From positions 1 through 10,260 of the forward strand of contig CAJXHR010000014.1 of the NCBI GenBank assembly GCA_913054525.1: a DNA stretch of 10,260 bases. Reading direction: 5' to 3'. Both the position numbers and the translations under genes were made by a program. The notes under the pieces are model-generated. The model ran no database searches. It saw nothing but the letters and a program-made list of their open reading frames with translations, and was not told where the DNA came from. The stretch comes from an uncultured bacterium (GTDB lineage Bacteria; Patescibacteriota; Minisyncoccia; Spechtbacterales; HO2-43-30). Of the stretch, positions 1 through 6,100 are shown one piece after another (position 1 is the stretch's first letter; every line of letters begins with the position of its first letter).

Positions 1-1283
1 TGGGATAACCACAACATCAAGGCTGTAAATCTTCCCAAATTCTTCAGCTTCTGTTTCTGCTGTACCGGTCATTCCCGACAGAGTTGAATAGAGTCTGAAA
101 TAATTTTGAAATGTAATAGAAGCAAGCGTGCGCGACTCCTTCTGTACCTCAACGCCCTCTTTTGCTTCAAGCGCCTGATGAAGCCCCTCGGAATACCTCC
201 GCCCCGGCATCAGGCGGCCCGTGAACTCATCCACTATCACAACCTCGCCGTCTTTTACCACATAATCCCTGTCTTTCTGAAAAGTGACGCGCGCACGAAG
301 CGCCTGCTCCAGCTGATGCACATAACGTACGCCGCCGCCTTTTTCCTGATCATAAATATTTTCTATACCGAGAATTTTTTCCAGCTTGCTAATCCCCTCT
401 TCCGTGATAGAAACGGTCTTCATCTTCTCGTCCACATTATAATCCGGCCCCTCGGAAAGCTGCGGCACAATGCCGGAAAATGTTTTGTAAAGATTTGTCG
501 AATCCTCATCCGGAGCGGAAATAATAAGCGGGGTGCGCGCCTCATCTATGAGGATAGAGTCCACCTCGTCCACTATCGCAAAATTATAGCCGCGCTGGAC
601 CCTTCCCTCGAGCGAGTGTGCCAGATTATCACGCAGATAGTCAAACCCAAATTCATTATTTGTCCCATATGTAATATCCGCGGCATATGCCTCTTTACGC
701 GTGCAGGGGCGTAGATAATCTCCTTGTATTTCAAAACTGCCGGTCGTGTCTCGCTCCTCGTCTGTTTTCTCATTTTTATAATCTGCATCATACAGATACG
801 CCGAATCGTGCATGATGCATCCCGCAGACAATCCCAGCGCATCATATATCTGCCCCATCCACACCATGTCTCTTTTTGCAAGATAATCATTCACCGTAAC
901 CACATGCACACTTTTTCCGCTAAGGGCGTTGAGATATACAGGCAAAGTTGCCGAAAGCGTCTTGCCCTCCCCGGTCCTCATCTCCGCGATCTTGCCCTGG
1001 TGAAGCACTATGCCCCCATAAGCTGGGCATCAAAATGCCTCTGCCCAAGCGTGCGCTTTGAGGCCTCACGCACAAGCGCGAATGCCATAGGAAGCAAAGC
1101 TTCCAACGGGGCAGGCGCCTCGGGATCAATCTGCTTTCTTAGTTCGTTCGTTTTGTTCCGCAACTGCGCATCCGAAAGCGACTCGATTTCCGGTTCGAGT
1201 GAATTTATGCTCTCAACCGTACCTTCGAGCTTCTTCACCTCTCGCTCATTGGGATCGCCTAAAATTTTAGTAAATAATGACAT
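1..1283 (-). CDS. secA: Preprotein translocase ATPase SecA, N-terminal half, frameshifted, runs off the left edge
   Basis: SecA is the cytoplasmic motor ATPase that drives unfolded preproteins through SecYEG. After restoring one base near 1013-1017, the reading gives 428 continuous residues to the window edge, about half of a normal SecA. Visible parts: the N-terminal helix and QRHFDAQL region; Walker A MRTGEGKT at about 102-109; [22 protein letters not shown]; Walker B DEVD at about 239-242; [12 protein letters not shown]; the preprotein cross-linking domain; and [17 protein letters not shown] near the edge. An extra segment of about 30 residues ([12 protein letters not shown] to [12 protein letters not shown]) precedes AYAADITYG. 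As written, the ATG frame stops at TAG 1008-1010 after 91 codons. The other frame is open for 338 codons with perfect SecA similarity, so a sequencing or assembly error is likeliest. The ATG at 1283 has no clear Shine-Dalgarno. Family identity is certain; the integrity of the gene is not. Confidence 0.96.
1008..1019 (-). other. Single-base frameshift in secA at a G homopolymer
   Basis: The plus strand reads five C at 1013-1017 (five G in the coding sense). With five G the frame is CTT ATG GGG GCA TAG. With six it becomes ATG GGG GGC ATA GTG CTT CAC CAG, encoding MGGIVLHQ, which is what SecA has here. The downstream frame then stays open to position 1. A loss of one G in a homopolymer explains everything. 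There is no canonical slippery heptamer. Confidence 0.85.
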
Positions 1284-1284
1284 G

Positions 1285-1332
1285 TGCTAATTTTGCCCAC
1301 GAAGCGAAGCTGAGTGGATGCAAAATTAAGCA
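1285..1332 (-). promoter_or_regulatory. Extended hairpin in the secA leader, ending next to the start codon
   Basis: On the plus strand TGCTAATTTTGC (1285-1296) is complementary to GCAAAATTAAGCA (1320-1332) with one bulged base. Inside lies a second symmetric hairpin: CCAC (1297-1300) with GTGG (1314-1317), a 2x2 mismatch, then AGC/GCT around a 3-nt loop (1303-1311). In the minus-strand mRNA this would fold directly upstream of the secA ATG (1281-1283), with only one unpaired base between, where a ribosome binding site should be. No T-run follows it, so it does not look like a terminator. A regulatory role is inference; a mobile palindromic repeat is the alternative. Confidence 0.5.
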
Positions 1333-1351
1333 TCCCGAGCTTGTCGAGGGA
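1333..1351. repeat. Small imperfect palindrome (CCCGA..TCGAGGG) upstream of secA
   Basis: The sequence TCCCGAGCTTGTCGAGGGA can fold as CCCGA/TCG-A-GGG with a 5-nt loop and one bulge. It sits between the AT-rich candidate promoter and the larger leader hairpin, so the whole 140-bp gap before secA is rich in palindromes. I recall similar short GA/TC palindromes as dispersed intergenic repeats in several genomes, but only one copy is present here, so dispersal cannot be shown. Confidence 0.35.
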
Positions 1352-1360
1352 CCTACCTTT

Positions 1361-1370
1361 ATAATATAAA
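1361..1370 (-). promoter_or_regulatory. Possible -10 region for secA
   Basis: Because a terminator-like hairpin lies at 1385-1403, secA needs its own promoter. The minus strand around 1361-1370 reads TTTATATTAT, giving TATATT or TATTAT as a candidate -10 element. I see no good -35: a 17-nt spacer would put it inside the terminator stem. Weak call, based only on AT-richness and position. Confidence 0.25.
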
Positions 1371-1377
1371 GTAACAT

Positions 1378-1403
1378 AAAAATAACCCGACGTGAAGTCG
1401 GGT
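1378..1403 (-). terminator. Intrinsic terminator after the murB-raiA-pentein group
   Basis: A perfect 7-bp stem, ACCCGAC (1385-1391) with GTCGGGT (1397-1403), encloses a 5-nt loop. In the minus-strand direction it is followed by TATTTTTATG, a short T-tract. It lies 20 nt after the stop codon of the small unknown gene (1424) and upstream of secA. A second weaker stem, ACCTG/CAGGT at 1407-1423, sits between the stop codon and this hairpin. Confidence 0.65.
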
Positions 1404-1423
1404 CATACCTGCCTGCTACAGGT

Positions 1424-1876
1424 TTAGCGATGGTGGGGCAGAATCACGGCCGAGTCACTCTGCCGGACAACTCTGCGGTAGAGATTGTTGAGGGCTATGC
1501 GCAGCCGCTCATTTTCCCGCGCCTCCGGCGTTTCCGGCTCTTTAAGAAAAGATTCCTCCGGAAAATCCCGCCATCCGAAAAACCTACAAATAGCCCTCGA
1601 GCACCATCCCGCCGCCCTCAAGATTGTCCCGATTGGCGCTTGAGAAATATGTATCTGCGGCTCATAAATTATTTTCTCTTGGCCGTCTTTTGAACTAATA
1701 AGGAAGATTTTTATTTCTCCGCCCACGCCCCCCGCAGAAGCTTCACATATCTCAACTCTAGCGCCGTCAACTGTTGCATCATACTTCTCATTAAAATCTT
1801 TCCGAAGGCGAGTCCAAACAATTTCGTTATTTCCGGTTCTTTCCAAAAGATTCTGCGCATACACATCGGGCGTCAT
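1424..1876 (-). CDS. Small protein of unknown function, last gene of the murB-raiA-pentein group
   Basis: I do not recognise this 150-residue protein. Residues 1-75 look like a compact alpha/beta domain: an N-terminal helix (YAQNLLERTGNNEIVW), then strands around VDGARVEICEAS, GEIKIFLISS and EKIIYEP. Residues 105-140 are charged and helical (PEARENERLRIALNNLYRRVVRQ), possibly a short coiled coil. Residues 80-102 are odd: two Cys, two Trp and three AGG Arg codons within about 23 residues, unlike neighbouring genes, so a local pair of compensating indels is possible. There is no signal peptide or membrane segment. The start is well supported: AAGGAAGG lies 7 nt before the ATG and touches the stop codon of the pentein gene, 13 nt upstream, suggesting translational coupling and perhaps a shared function. 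It ends just before the terminator at 1385-1403. Confidence 0.75.
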   Translation of the reverse strand: MTPDVYAQNLLERTGNNEIVWTRLRKDFNEKYDATVDGARVEICEASAGGVGGEIKIFLISSKDGQEKIIYEPQIHISQAPIGTILRAAGWCSRAICRFFGWRDFPEESFLKEPETPEARENERLRIALNNLYRRVVRQSDSAVILPHHR

Positions 1877-1883
1877 AACAATA

Positions 1884-1891
1884 CCTTCCTT
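1884..1891 (-). promoter_or_regulatory. Strong Shine-Dalgarno overlapping the pentein stop codon
   Basis: The minus strand reads TAAGGAAGGTATTGTTATG. The TAA is the stop of the pentein gene, AAGGAAGG is the ribosome binding site, and the ATG at 1876 starts the small unknown gene after a 7-nt spacer. This is the clearest Shine-Dalgarno in the window and fixes that start. It implies that ribosomes finishing the pentein gene can reinitiate. Confidence 0.8.
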
Positions 1892-2801
1892 ACGTTAAAA
1901 ATCCTATAAGACATCGGGCGCCGCCGCCGAGCTTGCCGTGCTGGGGCAAGTGTATGGTGGCAATCTCGATATTTTTGTGTTTCCCATGCTTTTCAAGCTC
2001 GCGAATTTCCTTTGGCAGGGAAGATACCGGCCCTCGGCGCGGAAAGATTTCCACGTTCTCTATATAGGGAGCATTCAGAGTAAAATTATACGAGTCCTCT
2101 TCCTCTATATATTGCATCACAGAAGAAATGCGGGATACGGTAGTAATGCGGGAGACCCTTGCGTGTTCCAGGGCCCAAAGGCCCTCTTTATCAAAAGCGC
2201 CCGGATAAAACAAAATCTCGTCTGCTTCACGAGAATAATGCATAACAACATCCAAGTCATAAAAACTTCCATCATCGGGAAGCTTAAGCGGCACCACTTC
2301 CTTGCTAAGATGCAGTTCTTTCTGTATGCGATCAATGGCCAGCAAAGTTGTACGCGGGTTATGTCCGATAAAGTATTGATTGGGAGTAGAGACCACCATG
2401 CCCTGCCCGGCAAAAAACAAATCCTCGAATATCTCCCCCTCTTCATCCTTGGGATTAAGAAAGAGAACGCTATAGCCATTGTCCACAAGCCAGCTGGCAT
2501 AATGCTGCCGCTCGGGCCTTCTGTGTTCCGGGGCGTGATTACTCATCACAAAAACATGGTCACCCCCCCTTCCCCACATCGCGTTTGCCGCAAACTGCAT
2601 ATCGCCAAGCCCTTCTCGGGGCCCTATTATATGCACCTTTGCCCCAGCTCTATTTACTTTTCTAAGAAGCTCCGCCCATTCGCCCATGGCTCCTGCGATA
2701 GAGGGTTGGTTTTCTTCTCTTTGATACTTATTATATTCACGTTTTATAGGGTGCGCTTTTACGTGGACAGGCGGGCACATCAAAAGTTCGATACGTGGCA
2801 T
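1890..2801 (-). CDS. Divergent pentein (guanidino-group-modifying) protein, amidinotransferase / arginine deiminase-like
   Basis: This 303-residue cytoplasmic protein has the layout of the guanidino-group-modifying pentein superfamily (amidinotransferases, arginine deiminases, dimethylarginine hydrolases). Visible landmarks: N-terminal LLMCPP; FAANAMWGRGGDHVF (about 70-84), the counterpart of the substrate-side FTANA motif; PERQHYASWLVDNGY; YPGAF (199-203); N243 in TLNAPY; and C-terminal GGGARCLI with the expected nucleophile Cys297. Two family landmarks differ. The usual FYHLD motif reads FYDLD (180-184), so Asp182 stands where the catalytic His is expected, and the FEGxGD region reads FEDLFFAGQG. 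His188 lies nearby and might substitute. The start is taken at 2801 because the SD-like AAAGGGGG (2808-2815) is 6 nt away; the in-frame ATG at 2807 touches it. The gene follows raiA by 24 nt. Substrate unknown; catalytic activity uncertain. Confidence 0.82.
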   Translation of the reverse strand: MPRIELLMCPPVHVKAHPIKREYNKYQREENQPSIAGAMGEWAELLRKVNRAGAKVHIIGPREGLGDMQFAANAMWGRGGDHVFVMSNHAPEHRRPERQHYASWLVDNGYSVLFLNPKDEEGEIFEDLFFAGQGMVVSTPNQYFIGHNPRTTLLAIDRIQKELHLSKEVVPLKLPDDGSFYDLDVVMHYSREADEILFYPGAFDKEGLWALEHARVSRITTVSRISSVMQYIEEEDSYNFTLNAPYIENVEIFPRRGPVSSLPKEIRELEKHGKHKNIEIATIHLPQHGKLGGGARCLIGFLT

Positions 2802-2807
2802 ATTCAT

Positions 2808-2815
2808 CCCCCTTT
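2808..2815 (-). promoter_or_regulatory. Ribosome binding site that decides the pentein start
   Basis: The minus strand reads AAAGGGGGATGAATATG. The purine run abuts the first ATG (2807) but lies 6 nt before the second ATG (2801), which is the normal spacing. The second is therefore preferred, shortening the protein by two residues. Confidence 0.5.
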
Positions 2816-2825
2816 TTAAAAGAGC

Positions 2826-3221
2826 TTACTGCGCCGATTCCGAAAAGCGCGTCGTGTCTTTTGCCTTGCGCGCTCCTCGTTTTTGCTTTGCGCTCTGTTT
2901 TCTCTTATACCTTTTAAGTGAACGCTGCATTTCGTCTTTCGCCTCATCAATCGCCTGATGCAAGTCCCATTTAACGCTTTCCGTACGCACACCCTCGACC
3001 CCGGGCAATTTTATCTGTATTTCCGCCCTGAATATATCCCCGCTTTGTTGATGCTTAGTCGTGCGGGCAACTTCAACCCAGCATTCTACAGGCGGTTTAC
3101 CTTTTTCGGATTCTGTACCGACATCTTCTATAAATTTATCGAGGCCCCCAATCTTATCATGTATATATTGATAAATAGAATCGGAAAGCTCTAAATTTGT
3201 ACCCTTGATTGTTATTTTCAT
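2826..3221 (-). CDS. raiA: Ribosome hibernation / subunit-interface factor RaiA (HPF, short form with basic tail)
   Basis: RaiA/HPF proteins (S30AE family) bind the decoding site of the 30S subunit and silence ribosomes during stress or stationary phase. The 131 residues fit the N-terminal beta-alpha-beta-beta-beta-alpha domain: MKITIKGTNLELSDSIYQYIHDKIGGLDKF (strand and helix), VECWVEVARTTKHQQSG, DIFRAEIQIKLPG (about 62-74), and the second helix DLHQAIDEAKDEMQRSLKRYKRK (about 86-108). There is no C-terminal dimerisation domain as in long HPF. Instead the tail (about 104-121) is very basic (RYKRKQSAKQKRGARKAK) and then turns polar. The gene starts 5 nt after the murB stop with only a weak upstream GGA, so coupling to murB is likely. 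In Firmicutes hpf often precedes secA; here two genes and a terminator separate them. The family call is secure. The symbol hpf would serve equally well. Confidence 0.92.
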   Translation of the reverse strand: MKITIKGTNLELSDSIYQYIHDKIGGLDKFIEDVGTESEKGKPPVECWVEVARTTKHQQSGDIFRAEIQIKLPGVEGVRTESVKWDLHQAIDEAKDEMQRSLKRYKRKQSAKQKRGARKAKDTTRFSESAQ

Positions 3222-3226
3222 ATTTT

Positions 3227-4210
3227 TTAAAATCCGACATATTGTAATTCCTCTTCTGCTATTATACCAAATTTATCAGTTAAACGTAGTTTTACAAAAT
3301 TTATAAGCGCCGACACGTCTTGGGACGAAGCATTGTTATAATTTACCAAAAAATTCGGATGTTTTGTACTTACCGTTGCTCCTCCAATAGTATAACCTTT
3401 AAGAGAAGCTTCATCAATAAAACAGGCGGTGGGTATAACGGGGAACGGATCATTTTTAATAAGATCGCGAAATCGCGGATATTTTTCAAAGTCTTCCGAA
3501 TGCATGCTGTTTACGTCAATTGCCTTGAATACGCTTCCGCATGAACCATACTCAAGCGGATGCCGCGAGGCGCGGTATTCTATTGTCTCTTTTGAAAATT
3601 TTTGAAGCGCTTTTCCATCCCCCGCTTCAAGCTTGATTGTCGCCGACAAAATAATGTAATCCGGATTTTGTTTGAAAATACTGTCCCGGTATGAAAAATT
3701 ACAATCTTTATTGTCTATCGTTTTTATGCCGCCATTCTCATCTAAAAATCTGACAGAAGTAATAATATCCTTTATCTCCCCCCCAAACGCACCTGCATTT
3801 CCCCGGACCGCGCCGCCGAAAGTGCCGGGGATACCCGAGGCCCATTCTAGGCCCGCGAGGCCGCTATCGATGGTAGCTTTAACCAATTTTGGCAAGTCGA
3901 TTCCGGCTTCGGCCTCGATTTTTGTATGTTGTCTCCCTGCGGGAGATCCCCCGTAGGGGGATATATTGTATGTTGTATTTTGTATTTTTACGACTAAACC
4001 GTCAAATCCTCTGCCCGAAACAAGAATATTGCTTCCCCCGCCCAAAATAAAATACGGCACGCCTTCCTTCCGCGCCCACGAAACCGCTTCCGCTATCTCA
4101 TCCTCGCTTTTTGCCGCACAAAAATACTTCGCCGGGCCGCCGATTTTGTAGGTCGTGTATGGGGCAAGTTTGATATTCTGCTTTACTCCCGATGGTAATA
4201 AAATAGCCAT
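3227..4210 (-). CDS. murB: UDP-N-acetylenolpyruvoylglucosamine reductase (UDP-N-acetylmuramate dehydrogenase)
   Basis: MurB reduces UDP-GlcNAc-enolpyruvate to UDP-MurNAc with NADPH and FAD in the cytoplasm, the second committed step of peptidoglycan synthesis. Seen: LAPYTTYKIGGPA near the N-terminus; FAD-binding LGGGSNILVSG (about 56-66); SGIPGTFGGAVRGNAGAFGGE (about 125-145); Arg175 in FSYRDS; the proton-donor Ser226 in GSVFK; KGYTIGGATVSTKHPNFLVN; and the C-terminal EEELQYVG with the expected Glu (about 319-321). Two stretches look longer than usual: residues about 84-97, encoded by two palindromes (see 3922-3976), and about 25 residues between GSVFK and PTACFID. The start at 4210 (MAILLPSG) is chosen because AGG lies 7 nt upstream; an in-frame ATG at 4225 adds five residues but has no binding site. 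It is probably first in a group with raiA, the pentein and the small unknown gene. Confidence 0.95.
   Translation of the reverse strand: MAILLPSGVKQNIKLAPYTTYKIGGPAKYFCAAKSEDEIAEAVSWARKEGVPYFILGGGSNILVSGRGFDGLVVKIQNTTYNISPYGGSPAGRQHTKIEAEAGIDLPKLVKATIDSGLAGLEWASGIPGTFGGAVRGNAGAFGGEIKDIITSVRFLDENGGIKTIDNKDCNFSYRDSIFKQNPDYIILSATIKLEAGDGKALQKFSKETIEYRASRHPLEYGSCGSVFKAIDVNSMHSEDFEKYPRFRDLIKNDPFPVIPTACFIDEASLKGYTIGGATVSTKHPNFLVNYNNASSQDVSALINFVKLRLTDKFGIIAEEELQYVGF
3922..3976. repeat. Two back-to-back palindromes flanked by 11-bp direct repeats, inside murB
   Basis: Two perfect 6-bp inverted repeats with 3-nt loops stand end to end: TCTCCC-tgc-GGGAGA (3932-3946) and TCCCCC-gta-GGGGGA (3947-3961). 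On both sides lies the same 11-mer TTGTATGTTGT, at 3922-3932 and 3966-3976. The block is read in frame within MurB as SPYGGSPAGRQHTK, at a place where the family usually has only a short turn between strands. The arrangement looks like a small inserted palindromic element with target-like duplications. However, the 44-bp repeat period is not a multiple of three, so a simple clean insertion would not have kept the frame. Confidence 0.7.
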
Positions 4211-4242
4211 AATCAAGCCTAACATACCACGATTTTCTCAAC

Positions 4243-4287
4243 AAATAAACGGCTAAGCCATTTATTTAGCCATTTAGCCGTTTATTT
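4243..4287 (-). terminator. Long inverted repeat between the metallopeptidase gene and murB, probable terminator
   Basis: AAATAAACGGCTAA (4243-4256) is the exact reverse complement of TTAGCCGTTTATTT (4274-4287): a 14-bp perfect stem with a 17-nt loop. It lies just past the stop codon (4304-4306) of the secreted peptidase gene and upstream of murB. In the minus direction the 3' arm ends in GTTTATTTGTTG, a modest T-rich tail. The stem core has only four G/C pairs, so its strength as a terminator is uncertain. Confidence 0.45.
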
Positions 4288-4300
4288 AGCCATTTAGCCG
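4261..4300. repeat. Perfect 20-bp tandem duplication
   Basis: The unit TTTATTTAGCCATTTAGCCG occurs twice in a row at 4261-4280 and 4281-4300. Each unit holds the sub-repeat ATTTAGCC twice. Both copies contain TTAGCCG, complementary to the CGGCTAA arm at 4250-4256, so alternative hairpins are possible. It fills the 78-93-bp gap between the peptidase gene and murB and overlaps the inverted repeat. Confidence 0.85.
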
Positions 4301-4303
4301 TTT

Positions 4304-6100
4304 TTACTTCACGCTCGCACCCTCCTTGTACCAGGCAATCTCGGCGGAGTTTATTACAGATACCATATCCCAGAGCCGGCCGCTGGCGGAGAACTCTGCA
4401 GCGCTGATATCCAGCCAGTGGCGAGTGCCGTCACCGTTTATCTCATATACCTTGGAATCACCGGCCGCGCGGACAAGCCAGGCGTCTTTATAGAGCGCAA
4501 CTGTCTCTTTGGGTAAAACATTCACTACGGCAAAATTCAGGTGCCCGTAAAATTCAAAAATCTCTGCCGACTGTATCCAGCGCTTGTATGGGCCTTTTGT
4601 AATATACACCTTATAATCTCCCTCGGCGCGGATGAGAGAACCGTCGGGCAAGTCGGGCAGCTGCGTAGCTTGTTCTATTATGGCAACCGGAGCCATTGAT
4701 AGCGCGGTCCGCTCGCTAACCTCCGATACGTTCTGCTCGTCCACGTAATCCACCGACACCGCAGGCACAGTTGTTGCAGTCATCAAAAATATCACGTGCG
4801 GCGCGTTTCCCTGCGTCCCCTTGAGCTGGGACTGATTTGAAGGAATAATCACTACTTCCGATATGAGAAAGCCAAAATCCTCAACAAAGAAAACACCATC
4901 CCCGTCTTTAAGCATTATCTCTTTTACATCCTTGACCAAACCGTCTCTATCATAGACGACATACGGCACGCGGAAATTGCTTGTTGCGGGAGCGTTAAAG
5001 TCCAGCCGGAACACATGATCCGCCGGACGCTCGGGCTTGAGAAAAGCTTCGAATCTATTCCAGTCAGCCCGCCAGTCCCTGGTGGCTTCCTTGGAAGCGA
5101 TAATTTTGCCCGCCGCATCGGGAGGACCAAATTTCACGCGAAACCCTCTCAACGCAGGATTTTTGTAGCAATACGTATTGACTGGCTCTACTGAACAATC
5201 ATTGACGACTGACGCGATTGTCCAGTTTGTATAGACATCGGAAAATGTCTCGCTGAACCCGAAAAACGCCAGCGCATCGTTGAAGCTTTCAATGCCCGCT
5301 TTATCCGTCCGTATCATATGCGCAATTACTGATCTCCCATAATGATCCAGCACATATTGCCCGAAAAGATTGATGGAGGCGTAGTCCTTTATCTTATTTT
5401 CCCAATCCAAAATCGCATCCGAGGGCTCTCTGCGAAACACATTAACGCGTGCTTCGAGGTTACTCCCCTCGTACACATCAAGGTTATCATACCCCAAGAT
5501 CGTAGCGGCAATTTCCGAACGGAATTCATTGAGCCATACTTCTTCCGGCACGCCATGTCGAATCATTTTCTGATTCAAAGTAATCAAGTGCTGAAATTCA
5601 TGCGCCAAAAAGGACTTAGCCCTCTGCTTCCCTATATACAGAACATTGAGATTTATCATCTCGCGCTCGTTTGATGTTGAAATCTTTTCCTTCAAAAATG
5701 CATCCTGCTCGCGCAGGTAGCCACCCGCGTCTTCACCTATACGTGTAAGAAGTATTGTGATTTTAGAATCGCCGTCCACGCCGGGAGTATTTTCACTTCC
5801 AAAGATATCGCGCAATCTGGGATATATCACCCAGTCAAACTCACCCGCGAGATTTTGTATATCGGAAAGAAGAGCAGTACGCCCTCCGGGCCCGAGGCCA
5901 TACCAGTATTGATCCGAAACATACCATCGCGCGCGCAGTCCCGTGTACTGTTCTGTCGCAGTCACGCGCTCGCTCCTTTGCCAGTGGTATGCAGGGTCGA
6001 CATTGAAAATGACTGTGTCGGCATGCGCGCCATACGCAAAAACAAAGCTTGCGCACGCAAAAAAGGAAACGACTACAAATTTTGTTTTAAAAGATAGCAT
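4304..6100 (-). CDS. Secreted M30-like (hyicolysin-type) zinc metallopeptidase with two C-terminal KVY/KRW-type repeats
   Basis: A 598-residue protein with a clear signal peptide (MLSFKTKF, hydrophobic to about 22, likely cleavage after AHA28), so exported through Sec. The catalytic region shows AHEFQHLI with zinc ligands His167 and His171 and catalytic Glu168, then WLNEFRSEIAA with Glu192 as likely third ligand, the pattern of M30-like gluzincins. Upstream, GVDGDSKITILLTRI matches the same family style. Cys302 and Cys311 could form a disulfide. The middle part (about 330-470) looks like beta-rich accessory domains. The C-terminus carries two repeats of about 51 residues: 488-539 (LIRAEGDYKVYITKGPYKRWI) and 541-593 (LVRAAGDSKVYEINGDGTRHWL). 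I recall such repeats on surface proteins of Patescibacteria. Its ATG overlaps the stop of the ligase gene (TAATG), so it is translationally coupled to glycan assembly. The substrate is unknown. Confidence 0.82.
   Translation of the reverse strand: MLSFKTKFVVVSFFACASFVFAYGAHADTVIFNVDPAYHWQRSERVTATEQYTGLRARWYVSDQYWYGLGPGGRTALLSDIQNLAGEFDWVIYPRLRDIFGSENTPGVDGDSKITILLTRIGEDAGGYLREQDAFLKEKISTSNEREMINLNVLYIGKQRAKSFLAHEFQHLITLNQKMIRHGVPEEVWLNEFRSEIAATILGYDNLDVYEGSNLEARVNVFRREPSDAILDWENKIKDYASINLFGQYVLDHYGRSVIAHMIRTDKAGIESFNDALAFFGFSETFSDVYTNWTIASVVNDCSVEPVNTYCYKNPALRGFRVKFGPPDAAGKIIASKEATRDWRADWNRFEAFLKPERPADHVFRLDFNAPATSNFRVPYVVYDRDGLVKDVKEIMLKDGDGVFFVEDFGFLISEVVIIPSNQSQLKGTQGNAPHVIFLMTATTVPAVSVDYVDEQNVSEVSERTALSMAPVAIIEQATQLPDLPDGSLIRAEGDYKVYITKGPYKRWIQSAEIFEFYGHLNFAVVNVLPKETVALYKDAWLVRAAGDSKVYEINGDGTRHWLDISAAEFSASGRLWDMVSVINSAEIAWYKEGASVK

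Noticed and set aside
1008..1019. Programmed -1 ribosomal frameshift in secA
   Set aside because: The G run is short, no canonical slippery heptamer is present and SecA is not known to need frameshifting. A one-base homopolymer error is simpler. It is kept as a finding only for read checking.
106..1290. Open frames on the plus strand opposite secA
   Set aside because: The minus strand encodes unmistakable SecA throughout; these are shadows.
1938..2819. Long open frame on the plus strand (293 codons)
   Set aside because: It is the mirror of the pentein gene, which carries family motifs and a ribosome binding site. The plus-strand translation has none.
3922..3976. Transcription terminator inside murB
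   Set aside because: Each stem is only 6 bp, and in the minus direction the sequence after the second stem is A-rich rather than a T-tract. Insertion into coding sequence explains it better.
4261..4300. CRISPR-like array
   Set aside because: Only two directly abutting 20-bp copies with no spacers and no cas genes.
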